The notes under the pieces: generated by a model
What the model saw: only the letters and a program-made list of their open reading frames with translations
Databases searched by the model: none
What the model was told of the DNA's origin: nothing
Program-made: the position numbers and the translations under genes
Assembly: GCA_963930055.1 (NCBI GenBank)
Contig: CAWVKS010000007.1
Coordinates: 124,001-188,000 of the forward strand
Length of the DNA: 64,000 bases
Origin: Pullichristensenella sp963930055
GTDB taxonomy: Bacteria > Bacillota > Clostridia > Christensenellales > Aristaeellaceae
Direction: 5' to 3'
In this document: piece by piece, positions 9,868 to 17,835 of the stretch
Position numbering within the stretch: the stretch's first letter is position 1
Layout of the letters: each line of letters starts with the position of its first letter

Positions 9868-9883
9868 GCATACGGAGGGAACC

Positions 9884-10876
9884 ATGCCGCTGAAGATCGT
9901 TCGCAACGACATCACCAAAATGCGCGTCGACGCCATCGTCAACGCCACGAACCACGCGCTGCGGGGCGAGGGGGGCGTGGATGCGGCCATCCACCGCGCG
10001 GCAGGGCCGAGGCTGGAGACGGCCTGCGCGGCGCTGGGCGGCTGCAAGACCGGCGAGGCCAAGGTGACGGAGGGCTTCGACCTGCCCTGCAAGTACATTC
10101 TCCACACCGTAGGCCCCATCTGGCGCGGCGGGGGCTTCGGCGAGCGGGAGCTTTTGGCCTCCTGCTACCAAAACGCGCTGGAACTGGCGAAGGCGCGCGG
10201 CTGCGGGAGCGTGGCCTTCCCCCTCATCTCCTCCGAGACCTACGGCTACCCCAAGGCGCAGGCGCTGCGGGTGGCGGTGGAGGCCATCACCGGCTTTTTG
10301 CTGGAAAACGAGATGGAGGTCTACATCGTCGTCTTTACGCGCGACGCGGTGGAGGTGGGCGAAAAGCTCTTCAGCGCCGTGGAACAATACATAGACGACG
10401 TCTACGTGGAGGAGCGCCGCGACGCGCCCAACGAGATGCGGCGCTGCGCATATTACCGGCAGCAGGCCATGTCCGCGCCGTTTGCGGGCGTCCCCCACGA
10501 AGCGCCGCCCGACCTGGAGGCCATGCTGGGGCAGGTGGACGAGGGGTTTGCGCAGGCGCTCCTGCGCAAGATCGACGAAAAGGGCATGACCGACGCCGAA
10601 TGCTACAAGCGCGCCAACGTCGACCGGCGGCTTTTTCACAAGATCAAGAACAACCCCGGCTACCGCCCCGGCAAGCAGACGGCGCTGGCCTTCGCCATCG
10701 CCCTGCGGCTGTCGCTTCCGGAGACGAAGGAGCTTTTGATGAAGGCCGGCTTCGCCCTCTCGCACAGCAACAAGGCGGACATCGTGGTGGAATACTGCAT
10801 TTTGACGGGCAATTACGACATCTTTGAAATCAACGAGGTGCTGTTCAAATTCGACCTGCCGCCGCTGGGGTACTGA
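9884..10876 (+). CDS. Macro-domain protein with C-terminal helical (HTH-like) domain
   Basis: Residues 1-165 form a macro domain: IVNATNHALRGEGGVDAAIHRAAG (Asn and Gly contacts to ADP-ribose), ILHTVGPIW and VAFPLISSETYGYPKAQA. Macro domains bind or remove ADP-ribose. The C-terminal half (about 225-330: MTDAECYKRANVDRRLFHKI, then an LRLSLPETKELLMKAGF helix) looks like a degenerate XRE-type fold. The exact function is unknown. It is followed by a VWA-domain gene and the two probably act together. GGAGG lies 5 nt before ATG 9884. Confidence 0.85.
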   Translation: MPLKIVRNDITKMRVDAIVNATNHALRGEGGVDAAIHRAAGPRLETACAALGGCKTGEAKVTEGFDLPCKYILHTVGPIWRGGGFGERELLASCYQNALELAKARGCGSVAFPLISSETYGYPKAQALRVAVEAITGFLLENEMEVYIVVFTRDAVEVGEKLFSAVEQYIDDVYVEERRDAPNEMRRCAYYRQQAMSAPFAGVPHEAPPDLEAMLGQVDEGFAQALLRKIDEKGMTDAECYKRANVDRRLFHKIKNNPGYRPGKQTALAFAIALRLSLPETKELLMKAGFALSHSNKADIVVEYCILTGNYDIFEINEVLFKFDLPPLGY

Positions 10877-10897
10877 ATTTGTCGCCTGCGGGGCGAC

Positions 10898-10951
10898 CAA
10901 AGCCCTCCCTGTTTCTGATACCATAGGGGCATCAAAACAAGGAGGGCTTTG
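10898..10951 (+). promoter_or_regulatory. Long inverted repeat that covers the VWA gene's ribosome binding site
   Basis: An 11-bp perfect stem pairs CAAAGCCCTCC (10898-10908) with GGAGGGCTTTG (10941-10951). The right arm contains the only Shine-Dalgarno (GGAGGG) of the VWA gene starting at 10955. If transcription comes from the macro gene the site would be hidden; a promoter inside the 32-nt loop would expose it. A second small hairpin (GTCGCC/GGCGAC) lies at 10881-10897. Confidence 0.6.
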
Positions 10952-10954
10952 CAT

Positions 10955-11599
10955 ATGAAAAAAGGGCTTACGGAGATCGTGTTCATCCTCGACCGCAGCG
11001 GCTCCATGGCGGGGCTGGAAAAGGACACCATCGGCGGCTTCAACGCCATGCTGGAAAAGCAGCGCCAGGGCGAGGGCACGGCGCTAGTCTCCACCGTGCT
11101 TTTCTGCAACGACAGCGCCGTGATCCACGACCGCGTGGACGCGCGCGACGTGCCGCCGCTGACGCAGAAGGATTACTTCGTCTACGGCTGTACGGCGCTG
11201 CTCGACGCCATCGGCGGCGCCATCCACCACATCGGCAACGTACACAAGTACGCCCGCGAGGAGGACCGCCCGGAACGCACGCTGCTTGTCATCACCACCG
11301 ACGGCATGGAGAACGCCAGCCGCCATTACGACCTGCGCCGCGTACGGGAGATGATCGGGCGGCAAAAGGAGCGCTACGGCTGGGAGTTCCTCTTCCTCGG
11401 CGCGAACATCGACGCGGTGGACACCGCCGCGCGCCTGGGCATAGACGCAGACCGCGCCGCAAACTTCCACTGCGACGCGCAGGGCACGCGGCTCAACTAC
11501 GAAGCGGTGGGCGACGCCGTGCGCGCCGTGCGCTGCGCCATGCCGCTGACCGCGGACTGGAAGGGGCGCATCGACAGCGATTTTCAGAGCCGTAAATAA
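10955..11599 (+). CDS. VWA-domain protein
   Basis: A 214-residue single von Willebrand A domain with an intact metal-binding MIDAS: DRSGSMAG at about residue 12, Thr in GCTALLDAIGG, Asp in ITTDGMENAS. There is no signal peptide or membrane segment, so it is likely cytosolic, like VWA chaperone or adaptor proteins. ATG 10955 is used rather than the in-frame TTG 6 nt earlier, because GGAGGG is 8 nt upstream. It probably works with the macro-domain protein in front; the pathway is not known. Confidence 0.85.
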   Translation: MKKGLTEIVFILDRSGSMAGLEKDTIGGFNAMLEKQRQGEGTALVSTVLFCNDSAVIHDRVDARDVPPLTQKDYFVYGCTALLDAIGGAIHHIGNVHKYAREEDRPERTLLVITTDGMENASRHYDLRRVREMIGRQKERYGWEFLFLGANIDAVDTAARLGIDADRAANFHCDAQGTRLNYEAVGDAVRAVRCAMPLTADWKGRIDSDFQSRK

Positions 11600-11610
11600 A
11601 AACGCGCAAA

Positions 11611-11642
11611 CAGGCCGCCTCCACCAAGCGTGGGGCGGCCTG
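11611..11642. terminator. Bidirectional terminator between VWA and flavoprotein genes
   Basis: Stem CAGGCCGCC/GGCGGCCTG between convergent genes. A-rich sequence precedes it, giving a T-tract for the minus strand (TTTGCGCG). Confidence 0.6.
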
Positions 11643-11671
11643 CGGCATTGAGAGCAAGGCAGACCGCGCGC

Positions 11672-13009
11672 CTAGGTTTTGGGCTCTGCCTGCGCGAGCA
11701 CTTTGCGGTAGGGCGCGACCATGCCCTCGTTCATTCTGTTGCCCATCTTCGCCTTGACCCTGGGGTCGCGCACCAGCGCGCCGAGGAAACACATCTTCAG
11801 CATCCTGCCGCGCTGCTTCTGGGGAAAATCATAGACGCCGTGCGCCTTGTAGAACTGGTGGTCGGCCTTCATCAGGCCGCGCATCAGCCAAATGAGGTCG
11901 CGGAAGATCTTCATGCCGCCCACGCCATAGAAGTTGCGCGGCGGGGCGTAATGGCATTCAAGCGCATAGGCCAGGCGGCTGGCGAGCGCTTTCAGCGTTT
12001 CTTCGTCCGTGGCCACGCCGGCGAGGAAGTTGCCGCCCACCTGCGCGCGCGCCTCGATGACCATGCGCAGGTTCTCCTCCGCGGCGAGGCCGCCGTTTAC
12101 AATGTAGCCCACGGGCGCGCCCTCGGTGACGGTGCGGTGGCCGTTGCAGAACTGCCGGTCGTCGTAGGTTTTGAACGTCGGGCCCATGGAGTGGTCGCGC
12201 ACGGTGAAGGCGTAAATGATGGCGTCCGCCTTCTGGATGGTGTCGCGCAAAAAGGCGTCGAAGCCGTCGGGGTAGACGCATTTCCCGTCGCCCGCGCAGT
12301 GAAAGCAGCCGAGGCAGCCGCCCTTGAAGGGGTATTCGGCGATGTTGACCAGGCGCGTTTTCATCGGGCAGAGGGCGATGAAGGCGTCGATCATCGCCCG
12401 GAGCCTTTCGTCGCCCTCGCGCAGGTCGGCGACGATGGCCACGTCGTGGCCGTCGGTTTTCCCCACCGGCGCGGGCGCGGGCACGGAAACGGCGGCCGTG
12501 GCGCTTTGGGGCGCGGGCGCGGGTTCGCACACGCCGTTTTCCGCGCACCAGACGGCATATTCAAGGAACTGTTCCGCGTCCCTGCGGCCCTTTTCCGTCA
12601 GCAGGTCTTCCATGTCGGCGGAGAGGCCGCGGATGACGCGCAGGCCGAGGTCGCGGCAGTTGTCCTCGATGTAGCGGTGGGCGGTGACGTCGTAAAAGTG
12701 CTTGGAGGTGGTGATCTGCGTGACGTACTTGCCGCGCAGGCCGTCCCCGCCCGCCTTCAGCGCCGCGATGAAGCGGTGGAGCTGGCTGGGGGCGAGGAAG
12801 GTGTAGACCGGGTAGGAAAAGACGATCAGGTCGGCGCTTTGCATGGCCGTAAGCGCCGGGGCGAGGTCCTTTTCCAGGCTGTTGATGCGCGAGGCCACCT
12901 CCACGAAGGCAAATTCATGCCGCGGATAGCGCTTCTGCAGGTAGAGGGACGTCTGCAACGTGGTGCTGTACTGGCCGCGGGGCGAACCGTTGAGGACGCA
13001 TATCTTCAT
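11672..13009 (-). CDS. Tandem flavodoxin-fold iron-sulfur flavoprotein
   Basis: A 445-residue protein with two NADPH-dependent FMN reductase-like domains. Domain 1 (1-165) has the FMN-phosphate loop NGSPRGQYSTT and FSYPVY but no cysteine cluster. After a Pro/Ala-rich linker (about 165-185), domain 2 has IAEYPFKGGCLGCFHC and a fourth Cys at GKC, a CX2CX2CX5C spacing like iron-sulfur flavoproteins that bind a 4Fe-4S cluster. A C-terminal extension of about 100 residues includes WLMRGLMKADH. It likely transfers electrons in an anaerobe; the partner is unknown. It starts 12 nt after the lplA stop, hence one operon. Confidence 0.82.
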   Translation of the reverse strand: MKICVLNGSPRGQYSTTLQTSLYLQKRYPRHEFAFVEVASRINSLEKDLAPALTAMQSADLIVFSYPVYTFLAPSQLHRFIAALKAGGDGLRGKYVTQITTSKHFYDVTAHRYIEDNCRDLGLRVIRGLSADMEDLLTEKGRRDAEQFLEYAVWCAENGVCEPAPAPQSATAAVSVPAPAPVGKTDGHDVAIVADLREGDERLRAMIDAFIALCPMKTRLVNIAEYPFKGGCLGCFHCAGDGKCVYPDGFDAFLRDTIQKADAIIYAFTVRDHSMGPTFKTYDDRQFCNGHRTVTEGAPVGYIVNGGLAAEENLRMVIEARAQVGGNFLAGVATDEETLKALASRLAYALECHYAPPRNFYGVGGMKIFRDLIWLMRGLMKADHQFYKAHGVYDFPQKQRGRMLKMCFLGALVRDPRVKAKMGNRMNEGMVAPYRKVLAQAEPKT

Positions 13010-13021
13010 GGCATTCCCTCC

Positions 13022-13993
13022 TTACAGCCCCTGCGCGCGGATGAACGCGCCCATTTCGCGGGCCTCCGCCTTGTCCGAGGCCTCCAGCGCCTGCGCAAGC
13101 GGCCCGGAGCCGAAGCGGCAGCCGAGCAGGCGGGCGCGGATGTCGTCGGAAAGCTCCGTATCCAGCGCGTCGGTGAAAACGCGCACATCCTCCACCCGCG
13201 TGTGGCGCAGCGTAAAGAGCAGCTGCACATTGCCCCAGGGAAAGCGGTTTTCGATCTCGAGGTCGAACTGCGGCGTCTCGCCCAGCCGCCATTCCCAGGA
13301 AGCGTGTTTTTCGATATAGGGGCGGATGTCCGCCCACGGCAGCGTCCCCGTTTCCAGCGTTTCATACGCGCCATACTCGCGCCCGAAGGCCGTTTGCAGC
13401 GCTTCAAGCAGCGTTTCCACGCGCAGGCCGGGCAGAAAATCGCCCAGGTTGCAGACGCGGGAACGCACGGACTTTGTGCCCTTGGAGCGCAACTTGCGCG
13501 GATCGACGCGCAGGTATTTCTGCAACTGATCGAGGTCGGAGGCGACCAGCAGCGTGCCGTGGTGCTGCTTGACCTTGCTGCGCTTGCAGAAGGCGTTGCC
13601 GGAAAACTTGCGGCCCTCCACGGCGAGGTCGTTGCGGCCGGTGGCCTCGCAGGGGATGCCCAGCGCGCGCACGGCGTCAAGGATGAGGCGCAGCTGCCTG
13701 TCCTGGTCGTAGCGCTCCGCGCCGGCGATGAAGGAAAAATTGAGGTTGCCGCGGTCGTGGTAGACCGCGCCGCCGCCGGTGATGCGGCGCACGAGTTGCA
13801 CATGGTCGCGCTCCATGGCGGCAAGGTCGCACTCGGCCCAGGGGTTCTGGTTGCGGCCGAGGATGACGGCGTTGTCGTTGATATAAAAATACAGCGCCAT
13901 TTCGTCCGGGGCGACGTGTTCGAGAAACCACTCGTCCGTGCCGAGGTTCGTCCAGCCGTCGCCGGATGTGGATATGTAGAGGTAATTTTTCAT
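13022..13993 (-). CDS. lplA: Lipoate-protein ligase
   Basis: Activates lipoate with ATP and attaches it to lipoyl domains. The 323-residue protein has RRITGGGAVYHDRGNLNFSF (about 70), GRNDLAVEGRKFSGNAFCKR (about 123), HHGTLLV and KSVRSRVCNL, all core LplA motifs, plus a C-terminal accessory domain. Start 13993 is preferred to an ATG 12 nt earlier, because GGGAG is correctly spaced for it and family members begin at this point. No lipoylated enzyme gene is in the window. Confidence 0.93.
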   Translation of the reverse strand: MKNYLYISTSGDGWTNLGTDEWFLEHVAPDEMALYFYINDNAVILGRNQNPWAECDLAAMERDHVQLVRRITGGGAVYHDRGNLNFSFIAGAERYDQDRQLRLILDAVRALGIPCEATGRNDLAVEGRKFSGNAFCKRSKVKQHHGTLLVASDLDQLQKYLRVDPRKLRSKGTKSVRSRVCNLGDFLPGLRVETLLEALQTAFGREYGAYETLETGTLPWADIRPYIEKHASWEWRLGETPQFDLEIENRFPWGNVQLLFTLRHTRVEDVRVFTDALDTELSDDIRARLLGCRFGSGPLAQALEASDKAEAREMGAFIRAQGL

Positions 13994-14043
13994 GCGTTCT
14001 CCCATCCCGCCGCCCCGCCTGGACAGGGAGCGGCCTCCAGACC

Positions 14044-14072
14044 ATTATAGGCCATTTTGCCCCGGCGCGCAA
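14044..14072 (-). promoter_or_regulatory. lplA promoter
   Basis: TTGCGC (14072-14067), 17-nt spacer, TATAAT (14049-14044) on the minus strand. Confidence 0.75.
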
Positions 14073-14234
14073 GGCTTGGGGCAGAGATAACACAGTTCCT
14101 ATTGATTTGCGCCGCCCGCACATGTATGATGATAGGGGGGCTCCCCCGTCCGGCGCGAAAAAAACGCCATTTGCAACTGGCGCGCGCGCAATTGTCAAGC
14201 GCGCTTGCTGGCCTGCAACCGCGCGTTTTGCTAT

Positions 14235-14248
14235 CCTATATCTATAGG
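14235..14248 (+). promoter_or_regulatory. Palindromic operator candidate before the XRE gene
   Basis: CCTATA-TC-TATAGG is a perfect 6-bp inverted repeat in a -10-like AT-rich patch (TATCCTATAT) 35 nt before the start of the XRE regulator. Autoregulation is a reasonable guess. The matching -35 is not clear. Confidence 0.55.
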
Positions 14249-14282
14249 CCGGCGCCGCCGGCAGCAAGAAGGAGGCATGGAT

Positions 14283-15254
14283 ATGATCTTTGCGGAAAAG
14301 GTACTGGCGCTGCGGCGCAGGAACGGCTGGTCGCAGGAGGAACTGGCGGAGAAGGCGGGCGTGTCGCGCCAATCGGTCTCCAAGTGGGAGAGCGCGGCAA
14401 GCATCCCCGACATAGGCAAGATCCTTGAGCTTTCGCGCGTTTTCGGGGTCTCTACGGATTATCTGTTGAAGGATGACATGGAGGACGTGGAATTCACCCG
14501 CGAGGACGACTCGGACGGCCTGCGCCGCGTGAGCCTTGCCGAGGCCAACGACTTTCTGCGCGACAAGCGCGCGCAGGCGCGGCAGATCGCCCGGGGCGTG
14601 TTTCTGTGCGTCCTCTCCCCCGCCATACTCATCTTTCTGGGCGGACTGACGGAGCAGAACCCGTATCTGGTCATTTCCGACGGCGCGGCCATCGGCGCGG
14701 GCATGGGCGTTTTGTTCGTACTCGTCGCCATCGCGGTGGCGACGTTCATTTTGAGCGGCACGCGCATGCGGCGTTACGCGCATCTGGACGGCGGCTCGTT
14801 TGATCTGGAATACGGCGTGGAAGGCATGGTGCGCGAGCGCGCCGCGGCCTATGAGCGTCCCTTCGCGCTGCGCATGGCGGCGGGCGTGACGCTGTGCATA
14901 CTCTCGGCGCTGCCGCTGATCGTCGCCGGGGTGCTGGGCGCGCCCGAATACGCGCTGCCGATGCTGGTGGCGCTGCTGCTCATCCTGGCGGGCGCGGGCG
15001 TGTATCTGCTGGTGGACGGCTGCGTGGTCAAGGGCAGCTTCGACCGTCTGCTGCGCGAGGGCGACTTCACCGCCACCGCCCTTGAAAACGAACGCCGCAA
15101 CGAGCGGCTGGGCGGCGTCTACTGGCCAGTGGTGGTGGCCGCCTATCTGCTGTGGAGTTTTTTGAGCGGCGGCTGGCACTACACCTGGGTGATCTGGCCG
15201 GCGGCGGCGCTGCTGTTCGCAGCGCTTTCGGCGGCGCTCAACTGGCGGCGGTAG
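14283..15254 (+). CDS. XRE-family regulator with C-terminal membrane domain
   Basis: Residues 1-65 are a helix-turn-helix of the Cro/CI type (LRRRNGWSQEELAEKAGVSR, QSVSKWE, ILELSRVFGVSTDYLL). The remaining 260 residues contain about six hydrophobic segments (near 105, 140, 205, 228, 290 and 305). Such proteins are common in Clostridia as membrane-tethered regulators of unknown signal. ATG 14283 is preferred over ATG 14277 because AAGGAGG is better spaced. The gene is divergent from lplA. Confidence 0.88.
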   Translation: MIFAEKVLALRRRNGWSQEELAEKAGVSRQSVSKWESAASIPDIGKILELSRVFGVSTDYLLKDDMEDVEFTREDDSDGLRRVSLAEANDFLRDKRAQARQIARGVFLCVLSPAILIFLGGLTEQNPYLVISDGAAIGAGMGVLFVLVAIAVATFILSGTRMRRYAHLDGGSFDLEYGVEGMVRERAAAYERPFALRMAAGVTLCILSALPLIVAGVLGAPEYALPMLVALLLILAGAGVYLLVDGCVVKGSFDRLLREGDFTATALENERRNERLGGVYWPVVVAAYLLWSFLSGGWHYTWVIWPAAALLFAALSAALNWRR

Positions 15255-15268
15255 CACCGCAAACGCAA

Positions 15269-15294
15269 AAGCGCCCCCGTTGCCGGAGGCGCTT
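15269..15294. repeat. Left copy of duplicated terminator hairpin (26 bp), element copy 2
   Basis: AAGCGCC/GGCGCTT-bounded hairpin, identical to 15496-15521 on the other side of the inserted element. Confidence 0.95.
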
Positions 15295-15495
15295 CAGAGC
15301 GCTGACAAAGCCTACAACCGCAAAAATCGCTCTGATATACAAAAAATCAGAAACGATTTTTGCTTCCTACGTCAGCTGCACTTGCATCCTGCGGTCACTT
15401 ACGTCTAAGTAAGCTCCCTTGGCTGCAAGTACAGCTTCCTTGGCTTGCAGGCTTTCTCAACGCTCTGCCAGTCTGTTGACTTTGTCAACATCCTG
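15295..15495 (-). mobile_element. Terminator-nested repeat element, copy 2 (full length, 201 bp)
   Basis: Read on the minus strand it starts CAGGATGTTGACAAAGTCAAC and ends GTCAGCGCTCTG. It has the same length as the copy at 36131-36331 and differs from it at scattered positions. Inverted repeats inside give three nested stem-loops: GTTGAC/GTCAAC near the start, CTTAC/GTAAG in the middle, and AAAAATCG/CGATTTTT near the right end. The only open frame (beginning MQAFSTLCQSVDFVNIL on the plus strand) reads out of the element into unrelated sequence and is not thought to be a gene. Confidence 0.88.
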
Positions 15496-15521
15496 AAGCG
15501 CCCCCGTTGCCGGAGGCGCTT
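15496..15521. repeat. Right copy of duplicated terminator hairpin (26 bp), element copy 2
   Basis: Exact repeat of 15269-15294. It lies 10 nt beyond the ppk stop and would terminate ppk on the minus strand; the left copy would serve the XRE gene on the plus strand. Confidence 0.95.
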
Positions 15522-15531
15522 TCTTTCCGCC

Positions 15532-17649
15532 CTAGTCCAGATCGCTGGTCAGGGAGCGGTACCAGCGCGTCACTTTTTCGCGCACTTTGCGGTGCAGCCA
15601 GCCCTCGGTGTGCGGCTTTTCGGTGTCGGCGTTTTCCTGCGCCTCGACCATGAACTGCTCCTGCGCGCTCAGGCCGGTCTTGTAGTCCGGGAAACGCTCA
15701 TAGTTGCCGTCGCTCTTGAGCTCGCGGGCCTTGGCGGTGTCGCGGAAGTAGACGTCGAGTATGTGGTTGATCCTCTCGCGGACGTGCGGCGCGTAGATGG
15801 GCACGGCCACTTCCACGCGGCGCTGCATGTTGCGCGTCATCAGGTCGGCGGAGGAGATGTAGAGCTTCTGCTCCGCGCCGACGCCAAAGCTGTAAATGCG
15901 CGAATGCTCCAGATAGCGGCCGACGATGCTGAATACACGGATGTTTTCCGTGTAGCCCGGCACGCCCGGCAAGAGGCAGCATATGCCGCGCACCAGCATC
16001 ATAATGCGCACGCCGGCGCAGGAGGCCTCGGCCAGTTTGTTGATGACCTCCAGGTCGGTCACGGAATTGACCTTGAAGATGATCTGGCCGTCCTTGCCCT
16101 TTTTGATCTCCTCGTCGATCAGCCCCATAATGCGCGACTTCATGCTGTTGGGGGCTACCATCAGGCATTTGTACTCCCCTTCCAGGTTGCCGATGGCCAT
16201 GTTGCGGAAAAACTCCGCAGCGTCGCGGCCGATGTTCTGGTCGGCGGTGATGAGGGAAAGGTCGGTATACTGGGCGGCGGTCTTTTCGTTGTAGTTGCCG
16301 GTGGCGATCTGCGTGACATAGCGGGGATTTCCGTGCTCCAGGCGGGTGATGAGGCAGACCTTGGAGTGCACCTTGAAGCCCTCGAAGCCGTAGATGACGC
16401 GGCAGCCGGCCGTTTCCAGGCGCTCGGACCAGTCGATATTGTTCTGCTCGTCAAAGCGGGCGCGCAACTCGATGAGCACCAGCACTTCCTTGCCGTTCTC
16501 TGCGGCCAGGCAGAGGGAGTCGATGAGCTTGGCTTCCTTGGCCAGGCGGTAGATGGTGATCTGTATGGAAGTCACGCTGGGGTCGTTGGCGGCGCGGCGG
16601 ATGAGACGCAAAAACGGCTGCATGCTCTCGTAGGGATAGGACAAAAGCACGTCCCGCCCGCGGGGGAACTCGAAGAGGCTGCCCCGCACCAGTTGCGGCG
16701 TGAAGGTGCGGTAGCAGAGCTTCCTTTGCATTTCCTCATCGAACTTCTGGCTGAGGCCGTAGACATAGCCCATGGTGAAGGGCGCCTCGGTGGCGTAGAC
16801 CTGGGCGCGGGTGAGGCCGAGCTTTTCCGAGAGGATGCCGTAGAAGAAGTCGCCGAGCAGGCCGTCGCACTCCAGGCGCACGGGCGCGAGGCGCGAGCGC
16901 TGCTTGACCAGTTTTTTCATCTTCTCGCGGAAATCGCCGGCGGGAGCGAATTCCTCGTCCTCGGGGCTGATGTCGGCGTTGCGGGTGACGCAGAATATGT
17001 TGCGCGAGAGCACCGGGTAGGCGGGGAACACTTCCTCTGCGTAGCGGCAGATGATGTCCTCCAGATGCACATAGCGGATGCCGTCGCCGGGCAAAAACAG
17101 CAAGGAGGGCAGCGCCGCCGGCATGGGGATCAGCCCCATGATGTTGCGCTTTTTCTTTTGCAGCTCCACCGCCACATGCAGCGCCTTGTTGGCCACAAAG
17201 GGGAAGGGATGATGGTCGTCCACGATCTGCGGCGCGAGCACCGGAAGGATGCACGAACGCCAGTAATCGTAGACGAACACGGCGTCCTCACCCTGCAACT
17301 CGTCGATCCTCATATCCTGCATGCCATAGGCGCGCAGCGCGTTTTCCACCTCGCGGAAGTAGCGGTCGCGCTTTTTGTAGAGCGGCTCCACGGCGTGGTA
17401 GATGCGCTCGAGCTGCTGGGAGGGGGAAAGGCCCGTCTTGTTGTCGACCTGGTCGTCCCCATCAAGCGACATATCGTAGAGGCTGCCCACGCGCACCATG
17501 AAGAACTCGTCGAGGTTGCTGGTGAAGATGGCGATGAACTTGAGCCGTTCATAGAGCGGCACTTCGTCGGCATGCGCTTCCTCCAGCACGCGCTCGTTGA
17601 ACTTCAACCACGAAAGCTCCCGGTTTTGAGTGTAAGAAAAGCCTGCCAT
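15532..17649 (-). CDS. ppk: Polyphosphate kinase 1
   Basis: Makes polyphosphate from ATP, probably at the inner membrane. The 705-residue length and the four-domain order fit PPK1. Visible are NRELSWLKFNERVLEEA (N-terminal domain), YPYESMQPFLRLIRRAA, the catalytic histidine in FEGFKVHSKVCLITR (about 425), and the second phospholipase D-like half with YNEKTAAQYTDLSLI and RRVEVAVPI. AGGGGGA lies 6 nt before ATG 17649. No ppx gene is adjacent. Confidence 0.96.
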   Translation of the reverse strand: MAGFSYTQNRELSWLKFNERVLEEAHADEVPLYERLKFIAIFTSNLDEFFMVRVGSLYDMSLDGDDQVDNKTGLSPSQQLERIYHAVEPLYKKRDRYFREVENALRAYGMQDMRIDELQGEDAVFVYDYWRSCILPVLAPQIVDDHHPFPFVANKALHVAVELQKKKRNIMGLIPMPAALPSLLFLPGDGIRYVHLEDIICRYAEEVFPAYPVLSRNIFCVTRNADISPEDEEFAPAGDFREKMKKLVKQRSRLAPVRLECDGLLGDFFYGILSEKLGLTRAQVYATEAPFTMGYVYGLSQKFDEEMQRKLCYRTFTPQLVRGSLFEFPRGRDVLLSYPYESMQPFLRLIRRAANDPSVTSIQITIYRLAKEAKLIDSLCLAAENGKEVLVLIELRARFDEQNNIDWSERLETAGCRVIYGFEGFKVHSKVCLITRLEHGNPRYVTQIATGNYNEKTAAQYTDLSLITADQNIGRDAAEFFRNMAIGNLEGEYKCLMVAPNSMKSRIMGLIDEEIKKGKDGQIIFKVNSVTDLEVINKLAEASCAGVRIMMLVRGICCLLPGVPGYTENIRVFSIVGRYLEHSRIYSFGVGAEQKLYISSADLMTRNMQRRVEVAVPIYAPHVRERINHILDVYFRDTAKARELKSDGNYERFPDYKTGLSAQEQFMVEAQENADTEKPHTEGWLHRKVREKVTRWYRSLTSDLD

Positions 17650-17792
17650 GCAGATCCCCCTGGTCTTACTTTGGTATCCGCGCGCGGTGCGCTTACCTTA
17701 TTGTAACACAGCCCCCGCGCGCAGATGTCTTGATGAGCCAACAGTTTCTTGAAGAAAGTGTGACTGCGGTGCGACGCGCGCCGCAGACGGAA

Positions 17793-17821
17793 AACAGGCA
17801 GGAAGCGCCTTCCCGCCTGTT
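17793..17821 (-). terminator. Terminator after pfkA
   Basis: Stem AACAGGC/GCCTGTT with inner GGAAG/CTTCC, followed on the minus strand by TTCCGTC. It lies between pfkA and ppk. Confidence 0.65.
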
Positions 17822-17835
17822 CCCTTTCAGACGCC

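Noticed and set aside
15445..15560. Peptide start MQAFSTLCQSVDFVNIL in the inserted element
   Set aside because: The frame continues into different unrelated sequences at each of the three copies, so it is read-through, not a gene.
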